Origin: Patagioenas fasciata
Taxonomy: Eukaryota; Chordata; Aves; Columbiformes; Columbidae
Assembly (NCBI RefSeq): GCF_037038585.1
Contig: NC_092523.1
Location: 44,667,001 to 44,731,000, forward strand
Reading direction: 5' to 3'
DNA: 64,000 nucleotides
Shown: positions 12,351 through 26,294 of the stretch, one piece after another
How the letters are laid out: the number at the start of each line of letters is the position of its first letter
Position numbering within the stretch: the stretch's first letter is position 1
Notes under the pieces: model-generated
Database searches by the model: none
Told to the model about the DNA's origin: nothing
The model's input: only the letters and a program-made list of their open reading frames with translations
Program-made: the position numbers and the translations under genes

Positions 12351-15300
12351 GTAAGACCTTACCCCAACCAAGGGTGAGTTCACGACTTGCAAATACTATG
12401 CTGCCAAAAGACAGGAGCAAAAGCACCAAAAAAAGACTTACACAATGACAAAAAAAATATCCAGTATTACTGATACCAAAATCCTTTCCATGCATGTGTG
12501 AAGATGAAGAATTCATCTTCACCTCCAGCTTCTAAACACTCTCAGAGTTGCTCTGCATGAGCATGCCCAGGTATGCATGGACTTATCAGGGAGCCATAAC
12601 AAGACTAATTTGTTGAAGAGATTAAAAGGAAGTATTTGGTTTGTATTCCAGATTTTTGACACTTTTTTCTTACATCAGGACCTTCATATTCCGGTGGTGC
12701 GGCTGCCACAGGGGAAGCCTGCCAGAATCCAATCTATTACACTAAAATTTAAAATCAATTATTCCTTTTAACTTCACTATAAGCTACCACAGCATTTTTC
12801 TGAAAGCCATTCTTCCTAATATACACAGAGATCTATAGCTTAAACAAAAAAGAAAACTAAAGCCAAAGTTATAGGAAACAATTTATTGACTCGATTCTGA
12901 ATTGGCAGATACACAGACATAAATTAAATATTTAAGTTAAACTACATTTCAAATAGCCCAGAATTCATACTTTTTTGAATGAAATCCCATAGTTCATACT
13001 ATAAGGATTAATAATTATGTAATCTACTTGTGAAAATTTACCTGAAACGACTATTCCATTTATATCAGTCTATTTTGAAGTATATAAAAAATTGTAAGCT
13101 AAGACTATTAAAAGTTCATTCCTGAACACAGAATAAAACTGAAAATTCTTAATACATTCCGTTTCTAAGCATAGTCCAGGATGCAAAGCTCAGTCTATCA
13201 GTTTTGCATAACAACCAATTAGCACTTCTTTTCACCAAACTCAAAATTTTCAATATTGAAGTCTGATTCTTGAAACAGAAAGCCTACAGAATCAGGTGAT
13301 GTTACTCTCTCCAAGTATCTCACAATAGGGTTGAAGAAGTTCTTATCCTGTTCATCGACCACATTTAGCCCTGTTTCAGATCCCATTTGCTCTTCTCTAC
13401 TCCCATAGGACTCCTGTTCTCCTGCCAAGAACCAGACCTACCCAGTCATCATTGAGCCCGACACAGCCCTCTCCTTCCAAAGAAGCAGCACCACCAGCTC
13501 CCAGACAAGCTGCAAGTCTGGAAACTCAAAATTCATAACACTGATTCAAGGGGACTCAGCTCAGCAGAGATGCTCTGACAAGGATCATCCATCACAGCAC
13601 ATTTGCCACGATCATTTCTTCTTTTTCTTTTTTTGGCACAGGAGAAAACGTAAAAAGTAGAAGAGTGGAAAGCAAGAATAAGTAGTATTGGGGACAGCTG
13701 TGGAGCAAAGCCAGTAACATGGGTAAAAAGACAACTGACTGTAGTAGAATAGCTTTGCGGTCCCTAGTTTGCCCCCCGCCAGCCTAGTCTACCTTCCCAT
13801 AAAATGCCTGCTGCAGGCAGTAGCTTGGCTTACCTCAAAACCACAGCTCTCCAATATAATGAGGAGACAATTTGAAACTGAGGCGTTTCTAAAAACAAGT
13901 ATCTTGTTACTCGTACTCCAAACAGGTGACTGGGATTTAAAGGCAACTTCTGAATTTAAAGGTCTGTTAGAGCCATAAAATGCCACCTTAGTTATCTGTA
14001 CTTCAGCCAAATGTGTTAGCAGCCACTTTAGTTCTAAAAAGTTTCATCATCTTAAGTCTGTATGAATTTGTCTCAACTAAGGTGTATTGTATTTCAAGAA
14101 ATTTATGACAAAACATCATTCCACAGCACCCAGGCACAACTAAGCTTGGGAATCGGCCTTCATCAGAAAGGCAGTTTACAGGCCATAAAGTCAACCCATG
14201 TCTGCACTTCCTCTGCTTCAGCCAGGCAGTGGGAAACGAACAGGGAAACTGTATTGATCTTGTTAAGACTTGTTGACACACAAAAATTGTTATTTTCAGC
14301 TCCACTGTGGGGAGGGTGGGGACAGTTTTTCTGGGTTATGGGTGGAATTTTTAGACTGGATTAGAAACAAGAGGAACAGGCATTTTTCATCTGGAACTGA
14401 AGTACCCACACATGCAGCTAATCAGAAAAAACTCCAAAACCTCATAAAGAAAAAGGAGAAATCCCATTTTCCTGGTTTGCCTTCACTGGGAGTTCTCAGT
14501 ACAGAACAAAAATATGCTTCTCCAAAGACTTCAACTGCATTACTGCCTCAAAGCCAGAGTCTGGAAAAACACCATAGGATAGCAATAAAATAGTTGTGGA
14601 GAAACAAGATGTTTCAACAGGATATTTAAATCAGCCTTCCTGTCTTTCAAATTTGTTTTGTTTGGTTTTGTGAATTATTTTCTTTTTAAATAAGCTTCCC
14701 TCAAAAGACAATTTCATTACATGTTTGTTTTTGATTTTTTTTTTTCAGCGAGAATTGGTTTAAAAACCTCTACTTCCACTTAATGCCTCACAGATTTACA
14801 TATAGTAATATAAACAGGTTTTTGTTTTCAATCTTGCCAGCAGAACCTGCTCAAATGTATAAAAACAAGTTGGAAGGTTCAATGACCCAGCCATACTAAC
14901 AGACTTCTAACATCGGCTCAAGATTAACATATTCAATTCAACATACCCTACTGGTCATAAAGCTTTTAGCAGAATAAAGAAATTAAGACATTCATTATTA
15001 TAATCATCCCATAAGATGAGTATAAACGTGGAAAGAGTAGATGGGAAATTAAAGCCTGCCATTTCATAGAAGTCAGTGAAGAAACTAATGAGCATAGGAA
15101 ATTACAGGGTAGCACCATGCATTTCTTTTCTGCTTTCCAGACTCTCGTAAGTCAGACAATTAAATGCTTAACACAAAAGCCTAGGTTCTGTAGTCAAAAA
15201 TCCAAACGTTGGTTGCATGTCAAAATGCAAACAAAACGGTTGCACTACAAAAGATCTCTCCTACTGACTGCACAGTCCATAATTATGAAAGGCACTTAAA

Positions 15301-16870
15301 GTTATTCACCATTAAAAATATATATAATTGCCTTTTCATGCCTTTTCAATATTTATAGCTAACTGTTGGAAGCTTGTATTAAACCTGTTCTATCAATTTT
15401 CACATTCATTACACAAACATTCACATATTTTGTTGCAGAGTTATGCCAGTTCCCAGGGAGTTTTGCTTTTTTTTTTTAGCAATGCTAAGAAAAGTCTTGA
15501 ATTGTTTTGAGACAATCTATTATTGGTCTCATGTTCTCCATTAGCTATATGGAATAAGATTCAATATCCTCCTAAATAAATATCAATCTTGGACTAACAA
15601 ATGTATTAGCTATTAAATACAGTGTGACTTATTTTTAAACAACTACCTGTGACAGAGACAAGTTTTATATAAGTTTATCCAAATAGAGCTGACTATAGTC
15701 AGCTATTGGCAGCTTTTAAATAACAAAACTGTTTAAAGAAAATCAGGAACAAAGGAGCAAACAGGGATATTAAATGATACACAAAGGTCCTGGAGTAAAC
15801 AGAAAAAAGAGAAACTCATAGTTGGTACCAAGTTGTAATGACAGAAGCATTTTGAAGGACCTCAGCCTAGAGAACAACATCAGGAAGAGCTACCAAGGTG
15901 GCCAAGAAAAGGTAACCATTGTACAGCAGGTAGGCTTGCCTACTAAAAACTGGATTAGCAGTCAGCTGTGCTTAGAGGATTCCCCAAGAGCGGTCAAAGC
16001 AAGATTAAGATATGATGATTCTCAGATACTTTTTTCTGGTGGTAGGGTTTTAGAGTGCTTAATTAACCTACAGGTTTCAAAGCAGCTAGGAGTTAATATC
16101 CATTATACCAGTTTAAGCACAAGGACTGTCGTCTAGACAATTTAGGCATAACTAAGCAAGTTGGACAAACCACCATGCAGGAAGAACACCTCTCCAGTCT
16201 TGGCTTAGATTAAATTTTCATACACTTTTCCTTGTAGTGGGCAAGATCAATCCATTTTCTGAAAAAAATCTCAATTTCTGTAAAGCCTACGTCACGATAC
16301 TTCAACGTCATAGCCAAGTGGTAACCACAACTAAATAGTATTCCTTCTTCAGATGATCATTAAAATGTTATCATTTTAAAAAAAATCCCTGCGATATATG
16401 CTTTGTAGTATACTTGACTTCACAGCCTAACAGATTTGTTAAATGGGGCAGGCATTCCAAATCACAAGCAAATAAATTGCAGTGATATTAAAGAGCTGTA
16501 ATTTGTCAACTGATCTGCAATAACTATTAGTGTGAACATTTTAAACTTTCTGTTGCCAACAAGCTTTGTAAATTTACTAACAGGCTAAGGCAGCAATGTT
16601 GTTTAGCTGATGAAGGGATAACCTGGTAAGCCACCTCTGCACAATCACTGGTGATCATCTGCCTGCATCTGAAAGCTGTAACAACTGCTCAGATTTCACC
16701 TAACTTCTCAGGAATACCTTGTTAAAAGAAGACCTTGGAATTGGCCTCATAGTGCCTTTCGGACAGAGAAGCCTGGCAATAAATCACCAGGGGGGTCTTT
16801 CAGCACCATCCCAAGTGCTGAACATCACCACACTCCACCCTCTGCTTGTTGCATTTCTCCCTTGCCAAGC

Positions 16871-16906
16871 AAATAAAGAAAGAAAGAAAAAAAAAAAAGA
16901 AAAAAG
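16871..16906 (+). repeat. GAAA/A-rich purine tract
   Basis: AAAG and A-run units make a polypurine simple repeat on the plus strand. Confidence 0.8.
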
Positions 16907-19312
16907 CAACATCCACCAACCCAGAAACACAAACCTCACACTCTGGTTTGAGAAAAACCAGCTCCCAAGAACAATTTGATCCCAACCCAGCCAGCAACAT
17001 GCTAATTTCCAGAACCAGCCAGAGCATCAGGGCCTCCTCCACTTTGTAAACTGGGATTTTCCAGAAGCCCCCACTCACCCCCTCCAGGGGTGACCTGTTG
17101 CAAACAGCCCCTGTGACCCAGGGTGAGTGGTGAGGAGCTCTGTGCTGCAGCCCGCTGCCTCACTACCATGACAACTCACATCCAGAAACAAAAGAAACCA
17201 GCACGCGTTGGATATTGCGCTCTGCCAGAACTCGCAACAGAAATATCTCAGTAGTACTATAATCAAAAGAAAATACAGTGAGTTATTTTCTGTGGCTGAG
17301 CTACAACAATTTTATATCACTGGCTTACAACCAACCAAAGCAAAAACACAAAATAAACAAAACAAAAATAAAGTTGGCCTTTCCAACCACAGAGGCAACA
17401 GCAAGTATTAGCTGCAGTAAAACTGCAGCATTCCTTTTTGCTTTGGACAGTTTTGTTTTCATTTAAGAAAAACCATGTTACTCAGCTGCTTTACATTTAT
17501 GAATCAAAAAAAAGAGATACCATAAAAGTGGGGGGGATTACACCACAACTGTTTTCAAAGGTTTATACCCCAATATACATCTTTTATGTTCATGCACTTA
17601 AACGAACCATAAAGATTCATTTAGACGCGTACAATTTTTCCCACATTGAAACAAACAACTCCTCTTAGTTCATCTGGTACTTTAAACAAAAGCTTTATAG
17701 TTTGATTTCATGCTTTAAAAGGAGATACGAATGAATCACGTTCATATATTTTTTTTGGAGCAGCTGAATTTACAGCAGCATATTTCAGAGCATTTTTTCC
17801 AACAAAAATTAATCTTACTTGAAGCGTCAACAGTAGGTCATACTAAAATTATTCCCAGATTATCATGCAAATGATCATAGTGAAGAATGTATTTGCATGT
17901 CAAATCAATCCTCATCCAAAAATTCAGCTCAAAAGCTGCTAGTGATCACATCCTCCCAGACCTGGGTTTACCGTGCTGTGCAAATGAGGCAAATGATAGA
18001 AAAATGCTAAAGTACTTTCCACAAAATAACCTCAAAGACTAAGCTTACTTATTAGCTCAGCTATTTCCCGAAACAGAAGCTGCATTTAATAACTTCAAAT
18101 TTTTATCTTGTTTTTCCTGTGGTTTCAGTTGTGGTTTGTTTGTTTGTGGTTTTGTTTTTTCTTCCTATGAACAACGGTAGGATTCTGAAAAGGAGCTGAG
18201 GGATTTTTGTTTTGTCTTTTCAAATATCACTTGGGGATTAACCAATTGCCATCTCTCAGATGAGCTCTGATCTGACTTGAGCAGATTTCTGCACGCTTAG
18301 AAGCAGAACACCAACCAAGAAAGAAATTTTCAAGTCAAATGGGGAAACACCGACAGAGGTCAAGCACCTGTAGGCTTACAGTGGTGGTGAAGCATGGCCC
18401 CTCTCAGGTCACCACCCTGCAACCTAAATGCAGCTCTGAGTACAACCATATGGAAAAAAAAAAACACAAACTTTATAATGATAACAGCTTTCCATTGCCA
18501 AATGGGTTGGACTTTCAGGTACCGGGAGAGCATCAGATGCTCTCAGTGAGCCAAACCCCTTGCCAAAGCCACCTCCTCTTTGACTCAGGCTAATGCTTCA
18601 ACCCTTCCATGGTCCAAGTCCAAGGAGCAGAGGTCACACATACCCGCAGCCAGCCCACGTGAGGCTGTCCTGGCACAGAGGGCACACAGGACCACCGTGG
18701 CTTGGTGGCAGAGCAGGCAGATGAGCTGGCTTCAGCCCATCTGCTCTGCCTCTGCCTGTTTAGATGAAGTGACACAGAGCAACTTCAGACAACAGAACAA
18801 ATCACTGCTCTCTTGACTCAGTCCTACCTGGCACTGCACCCACAAGGGAAAATCATCAGGAACAGCGCTGAAGCTTAAAGAATATAAGAGAGAATTCACA
18901 TGGTGAAACTTCACTGGAACGCTCTGCCAGTCCCTAAAAAAATCGCTTCTGGAGGGAACAATGCACTCAGACTGGTTCATCTCTATTGTCAAACAATACT
19001 GGAAACACCCTTTTCTTTAATATCCCCCATTAGCAGCTCTATATGGCTCTTTCTTAGCTTTTCGAAATCCCTTTCATCTCATCACAGTGCTGGAGAGATG
19101 CTTCAGATCTAAATCCACTTCTGCACAGCAAACAAGCTCAAGATCAAGATGTAACACCTATAGTCTTCGTTGAATCTCCAATTCTGTGCCTTAAAACACT
19201 GCATTTGTATCACAGGTTACTGAGATAGTCATACAGACGTGATGTTCACTATCACCCACACACATGAGATTCTGAAAATACTAGAAACTGGAAATACTGT
19301 TTACTGTATTAC

Positions 19313-19359
19313 CTGACCTGGCTGGCTCTGTATTTTTTGTTCAGTAACTGTACCAACAA
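19313..19359 (-). other. Candidate alternative exon upstream of RAPGEF2 exon
   Basis: This 47-base minus-strand segment has a good acceptor, TTCCTGTCTCTTTACAG, and a donor, GTCAG/GTAATA. In the frame that enters the exon at 6476..6546 in phase it reads VGTVTEQKIQSQPGQ and would be followed directly by DLEIVYSYL. The established human long form has a different peptide, ending AERTPQ, at this junction, so this would be an alternative upstream exon. Another frame is also open across it, which weakens the case. No homologue is recognised. Confidence 0.22.
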
Positions 19360-22300
19360 CTGTAAAGAGACAGGAATACTACCAACAATTTCTCTGTAGC
19401 CAAGGGATTCATAGTTAAGAACACAAGGCAATCCAGTAGCAGTGACTGCTTACAGATGGTCTATGAACTGACTACTGGAGTTCAATTTCTAATTTCTGCT
19501 AATGAGATACCTAGCTGTCAGTCACAACTGATTTTTTTTATTTATGTGTTACACTAGTTTCTTTACCCTCACTAGCCCCAGCAGACACAGATATTTACAG
19601 GTCAGTGGGTGGTGCGGCTGCCAAAGGACCAACAACAAGTGCTGTGGGATGGAAAAACCAAACACATGGACACACAAAAACCCTGTCCACAGGACAGCAG
19701 CAGGCAGTCTCTCACAATCTTAATCTAACCCATACTAAAGGGAAACAGGTTTTTCAGCCTCCATAGTCTTTCCAGAGTGGTACCATATGTCGCATACTTT
19801 GCTTAGTGTAAGTTAAAAAAGGGTTAGAGATACAACACTGAAATTGTTCGTGTAAAATAAAATACATGCCCTTGGTTTCATAACAGAGTATTTTGGCCCA
19901 GAACCTAAGCATCATTATTTACAAACTTTTAAAGCAAGCCTTCATGTGGAAAAGCTTACTGGTTGTTTTGCAAACTAATTTAGACTGATCATATGACAGC
20001 CAATTTACCAAATCTTAACAAGATACTACTTCTCAGCTGATGAGCAAGCAACATTTGCTCTTAAGTACTGAATGCATACCTTCACAGCAGCTTAAAATCA
20101 CGTGTTTGAACTCCAAAATTGGACATTAAAAGCATGCACATTCCTCATTAGAGATTACTGCTTATCTCCTTGGTTAGCAATTTACCACCCAATCTGACAA
20201 CTCCCTTTTTTCTTTTAACACTAAAAGCAACTCCAAGCAGAGCTCAGCTAAAGCATAGCATTGAAATATTGCACTCCTCCTCAAAGCACTCTGAGGTACA
20301 ATAGGTGTGACCTCCCTCATGGGTGCCCCACAGAAGCCCTTGCAATGCTACTAGAAACCAAACTCTAAACAGGTTTGAGCACCATGTCAGTATCTAAGCA
20401 TTCCAAAGAGCATACTAAGAAATATGATGAACATTAACTACCTGCTTCCACAGACCTAAAATGTCCTAAAACCTGAAAAAGAGACAAACACCTTTCCATT
20501 CCTTTTCCTGAGTTTGGCACAAGAACATATGAGTGAGAAACATGATTTCAAACAGCACGGAACATTTCCTGAAGATACAATGGCCTGGGATGATGCTGGA
20601 TGATAAGAAATGGGAGACCCATGCAGAAGCACTGCCCTCTCCTCCAGGAGCCATGTGGTAGCCAGGAGGCTTCTTCCGGGATCACCCAGTGGGACTCGTG
20701 GCTGCAGCATGCTCATGAGTGCCCCTGAGCTTTGGGCACAGAGAAAGAGGGATGATTAGTTACAGCATGACTAAAAGCAAAGGACTCCTACAAAGGCTGG
20801 GCACGGTGAGTGAGGTAAATCGGCTCCCATGCCGCAGAGGGCTGGGAGGGCGAGACAGGAGGACACCACACCTGTGGTGTTCAGCACAAGGAACCGAGAT
20901 CCAGGCAGCCTTGTTATTAGCTTTGACCTCTGCTGGCCTTGTGCTGGTACCAGTACAGCTAATTACTGTTTCTCCTCTCCAACCCCACTGGGAAGGGCTC
21001 ATTAAGTCAGGAGCCTAACAATACCCACAGCAGTCTCCATACATTTAGACAGCACTTCTCTACTGATGAAATAAGTCACAGAAACCCTGGAGACTGATAT
21101 GCAGAAGGCAGATCCATAGGGAATCATCTCGGGAGCAACAGAGCTGGATCAAAACTAGCTCTGTGGAAACCCAAGGTGTCACTGCATCCTGTTTGCTGCC
21201 CCCAGGTCTAGAAACATAGCTCAGGAGTTACTCACACCATCCCTGCATCATCACAAGTGTTCCTCAGAGCATGCTTGCTGCCTCCACACAGTGCTGCATC
21301 TCAACCAAAGCATCCAGCAGGACCTGACCTCTCTTTGAAAGACCATCACAGCACGTGTAATCCAGACACCTACTGACAGGGAAGCCTGTAAGGGCTGAGA
21401 CTCTCTCCTTTTAAAATAACATCCTCAGCTACATTTAAGACAGATTATGATTATTATTTCTAGTGTCCAACATATCAAAGGGTACCTCATCTGTCAGATT
21501 TTATCTGTTTAATCTGAAAACGGTTAGTTGCCTCAGGCAAACTGTCTAGTCCAGGAAACAGTAGTCAGACTGTAAACACTTCATCCACAACAGGTGATGC
21601 AACTATAGTGGTTTCAGATTATAAAGTCATTGTTTCTTCATACAGGATCCATACAGTCCTGCCAAATGAAGTTCCTAACTTGTCACTTTAGTTGCTTTGT
21701 CTTCCTGCCCTCACCAGCATTTTTGACACATTTCACCAGTTTCACTTTTTCATGAAGATCTGATTTTTTTTGCTCCTCCATGAACCTAGCAATAGTTGTA
21801 GAATGGCAAATATGTCCACCACTTGTTTTTCTCCTCATCCTTAATTCAAATAAATCAGTTCATTACATTTCTACTACATTACCTTCTGTATTTTCACTAA
21901 TACTAGCATTTAGCCACAACAAGCAGACACATGGTTGATGGCCAGCATAAAAACAAATCAGAGACCACAAAGCAGCTGCTACAGGGCAAAGAGCTCTAAA
22001 AAACTACCAAGGAAGGAAAGAAATTGTCACCTCTCTTGGCAGTCTCAGATACTAGAAAGAGACTGAACAAATACAGCAGCAGCTCCAAAGCCCCACCCGT
22101 TATATGGCCAGCCAAATCCTGCAATATCTGGTAAAAATTCTATGTAGCTTTCAGCTGTGCTTTTAACTAAAGTTTTTTGGCACTTGTGAAGGTATGGGAA
22201 GCAGCCAGCAGCTCTAGAACAAGTACATGCGCTGAATATGTCTATGAAAACAATCAGCAATGCAATGATTTTCTTGAAAATTTTATAAATACTTTATGGC

Positions 22301-25300
22301 TCTTCTCAAATAGGAGATCCCACAGCTTCCTTTCCTTCCATCCTTTGACTGCAGAACACCAAGACTGCATTGCTTATCTTTGAGATTCATTCTTCCACAA
22401 CTAAATTGACTAGAAACAAAGCAAAATTTGCCTGCGGCTCACTGTCACAAGCAACAGATTAAACATATCTGCAGTTCACTTAACACCTTCACTTCACTTT
22501 GGACAAATTCTAATTGCTCACTTCCATTTAGTACCTACAGTGGCCCAAAACTTGCCTTGAAAAAGCATGAGCTTCGGGGAAACCTGCACTCACTAGTGTC
22601 CTTGGCTCCCCCTGTTAAATTGAAATTCTGTCCTGGAGAACTGGGAAGGCCTTTTTGCAGCCTCCCAGAGATTGCTTTAGGATTGCAAGATATGAAGTGA
22701 TGCAACACTTGTACCATGTGCTCTCTTCTGCCAGCTTTGCTCAGGTGGGCACTATATAGATGAAAGACCATGCTGACAGACACAGACAGCTGCTCCTTAA
22801 GTGTCCACAGCAGGTTTTGCGAGAGGAGATTCTCCAATGCTACAGTCATAATTTCGCTTGCTCTGTACAGTTGTCTCACCCAGAGGTCAGTTCTGTATTT
22901 TATTGCCATTGACTTGCACTCCCTTTGTGCAAGCATTGAAATACTACATTTTCATTTTAGTACGTGAAGAAGCCATGGATTCCTACCCACATAACCTGAA
23001 ATTACAAAGCAGTTTCCTTCCAAGGAGATCTTGATTTTCTTTCCAATGGCACGTGAAAGAAGTCTGAACTCAAGATTGAATGCAAGAGCGCATACTCCCT
23101 GAAATTATTAACCTGCCCTGTGAACTTACAGAAGGTACAAGCTGAGTAAAAAGTGGGAGACTGGCTATTAGAGGTTAGCTATTTACTCGGTTAAGGTTAC
23201 AGTCACACACAGTGCCATGCAGGGAGCACAGCTGGCTATGGAAGTATATGCAAAGACTATCTGCCCTTCAGTGAACCACTTGGTAACTCCAGTTGGCTTG
23301 GGGTCAACAACATATCCTTAAGTATATCATGGAGATGGCAGGGGTATGGGGAGGGGGCTTCTTTGGCATTTGGGGGAATGGTCACAAGAGTGAGGGTGCA
23401 GGGAGATGACAGGACAACACTACACTCAGGATACTCTAAGAAGTCTACAGGTCAACTTATGGAATAGAGCTTCCTGGAGTTACTTCAAACATATTAAGTG
23501 CTTTGGTAATTAATTACATCAATTTTACGTTTTAAACAGAGGAATAAAGGCTTAGGGGTTTTTTTGAGCAGTAATGTTGTATAACAGATCCTTAGGTATT
23601 TCTCCTTGTTGGGCTTTGGCAATAGCTGAGCAACTTGTGGTATTGGTATCATCTCACTTGGTAACTATGGGAGTTTATGTAAGGCCAATTGGTCTTATTT
23701 TTGCTGCAAGTGATTTCGAATGCCCAAGGGACAGGGGAAGGGAAACAAATGTTGTATTCAACACTGATCCAGAGACATACCTGAAGAAGAAATCACAAGT
23801 CCCAGTAACAAGCTAACTGAATTGCAGCAGGCCTGATTTCACAGACTTTTCAAAATTTACTTATAAATCATCTTTTTCATCTTTTTTAAAAAGACAAAAA
23901 AATAATAATTTTACAGAAGTAATTTGAGTGGCATTATAAAGGTTTATCAGCAAAGAAAAATTTGTTTTAAGATTGATTTTACGCCCTGGCAGAAAAAAAA
24001 AGTCAGTACTATGCTAACAGCCTTACAGGAACTGACTGAAATTGCAAACTTCATCTAACAAAAAGTTGAAAGGTAATTCGGAGAAAAGAAATAGTAACAA
24101 CTAAAGTTGACACAAAGGACAAGTTTTTCAAAGCTACATATAGAACAGGTGAATCAAGGACCCTATCTTTTATTTCAATACATTTATTCTTTCACCTGAA
24201 GAAGGCAGGCTTTTGTGCCCAACCTGTCTCAATTTTCATCACTTACAAGTCCACCAGCTGGTTTTAAACTGACTTGACAGCATGGAAGGTCTAGAACAGG
24301 AAGGAAAGAAATCAAGAAATGCAAAGAAACTGCAAGCAACAAGCTAAAGGGCTGGGAAGTACACAGAAGGCACAAGTTGGGAACAAACACTTGAAAATGC
24401 AAATATTCACGCATGTTCTTTATGCTCACAGAATAACTTTTTAAAAATTAAAAAACCTGCGAAGTACTTCATACCAACACAAGTGACCTGAAACAGAACT
24501 TCAGCTTTCCCAGACTTTCTATATTAAAGTTAATATTTAATACCAAGTTCCCCTCAGTACAATTACTAAAAGTGAGTTGTACATTAGCAAATCAGAGCAC
24601 CCTGCTCACTTCCAATTTATAAATATACTTTTATATTGCCTCTGAATAAAAGGTGACCTCAAAAAAAAAAACCTCAACAGAGCTTTGTTAGTTTTTCAGC
24701 AAATACAGTTTATCCAAACTCTCCGATCGAGTAAAAAATAATGCTTAGATCTCTGGTGAGTAACATTTTGCCCAACAAACAGGAAAGGACTAGCCTAGGC
24801 TTTCACTCCTGGCTCTCACAGCAAGCTGGCAGAGGGCTTAGAGGGTGAGCTGAAGAAGCCTGAACATTTGGCAATGGAAGACCAAAAAGTCAATATCTGG
24901 CCATCTGACAAGACAATTTTATGGCTGTAATCTCATTCTCTTAAGCAAATTAAAATTAAAAAATGCTCTCGTTGCCCTTCTGGTTAATGGCATTTCATTC
25001 ACTTGAACAGCCTGCTGTTTGAGTGCTTAATACAACTACTACCAAGAATAAGTTTTATTTCTGACCTCAAGCCAGCAGAGGGAAGTCTCTGAGGCCTGGA
25101 ATGCACACACAACACTGGGATGGCTCACGCGTCCAGATTAACTCCTGGAATGTGTTATGTTGGTGAGTACTTGCTTTACTAAAAAATCAACATAAATCAC
25201 ATATGGAAAAAGGTTTATGGGTTGACAGTTTATCCAAAGAACAAACAAATTCTGACAAAGTAGCACTGTGTAAAACAAACAAAGGCTTCTAGTATTTGCA

Positions 25301-25628
25301 ATTCATTTGGTAGTAAGAAGCATTCTAAAATAGTCTGAAGCAACAGTAAAGTTTTGAAAATCCATTAATCAGAAGAGGTATGCCGAAACAGACTTGCAAC
25401 ATACACTTAATAGATTTCTTGACAATAAATAATCCACTTTTGCCAAATTTGCCTCTTGGTACCCGGTTCTGGCTTCAACACTTTTATTCAGAACGTCATA
25501 TTAATGAAAGGCATGAGGAAGCAAATCAAACAAGCTCTTTTGATAATTACAAATTTCCCAGCAATTGTGATGCCATGTGATTGTCCAAAGCCCTGGACAC
25601 CACTAAAGAACTGTGTTACTGGAGAAAT

Positions 25629-25651
25629 ATATTTTGACATTGTCAAAATAT
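25629..25651. repeat. 23-base near-perfect palindrome
   Basis: Two 11-base arms, ATATTTTGACA and TGTCAAAATAT, are perfect reverse complements around a single central T. It is AT-rich and lies in intron. A chance cruciform is likely; it has no loop suited to a small RNA. Confidence 0.6.
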
Positions 25652-26270
25652 TTGATTTAGCCTAGCAGCAGCTCACAGTTTATAAGCACCCATAGTGAAG
25701 TTAACAGAAGATGCAATAAAATGCCTGCACTTTAAGAAATAGTCTGTAGTTGGATTTTTTTGTGGTTTCTTCTGGTTTTTAAGATCTCCTACACAAACAT
25801 ATAAATATTGAATCCCACAGTTAATATGTTTAGAAGGTGCTGTTTCAGGTCAATATCTTACAAAAACTACTGAAATATTTATAAGCCTTTTATACAACAA
25901 GGAAAGCAAAAGTAATCAAATAACCTCTTACTGTTAATACATCTGGTTGTCTCCAGTGTTTCCTACTTCACCATCAGAATCTCAGGAAAACACAGTAACC
26001 GTTTTGAGACCAAGCACAAAGACGTCCTAATTACCAGAAATCCCTCAACAAATCTAAGCAGCAGAGCAAGATTAATACAGTCACAAGACCCAGATATTAA
26101 TCTATTTACCAAAGAATCCATGCAACAAAGCAGTCTAATACTAAAAGATTACTAAGGCTAGATTTTTCAACAAGATAAGAAGGGTCAAGGGACCTAAATA
26201 GTGCAAAACATCTCCCTAATAATGGCTTATTCTAAAAATAAAAATATGTTCCAGAGGAAAAAGCTATTAC

Positions 26271-26294
26271 CTTGCAGACTTTCAGTAAAAATGT
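26271..26294 (-). other. Weak 24-base in-frame microexon candidate
   Basis: Minus-strand T12 plus GTTAATGAG precedes 24 bases ending CTGCAAG/GTAATA. The length is a multiple of three, and in the phase set by its neighbours it reads IFTESLQ without a stop. In-frame TAA and TGA lie just upstream, so it could be coding only if the weak GAG acceptor is used. A purine before the acceptor AG is rare, so this is probably chance. Confidence 0.08.

Larger units (their letters stand above)
6547..18589 (-). other. RAPGEF2: RAPGEF2 5' intron, right of the first recognised exon
   Basis: This is AT-rich intron sequence beginning with the acceptor CTTATGTTTGTAG of the exon at 6476..6546. Apart from the CR1 relic, simple repeats and GC pockets listed separately, I saw no coding exon, RNA gene or transposon. 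Open frames here are short and have no recognisable protein character. Confidence 0.65.

Noticed and set aside
13219..13428. Seventy-codon open frame on minus strand with protein-like composition
   Set aside because: There is no ATG at the 5' end of the frame, no clear splice context and no recognised family. It is within chance expectation for the many frames in 64 kb.
18900..18970. Plus-strand peptide containing HWNALPVP, reminiscent of the CR1/L2 motif WNRLP
   Set aside because: Only a few residues agree and the flanking DNA does not match CR1, so a transposon origin cannot be supported.
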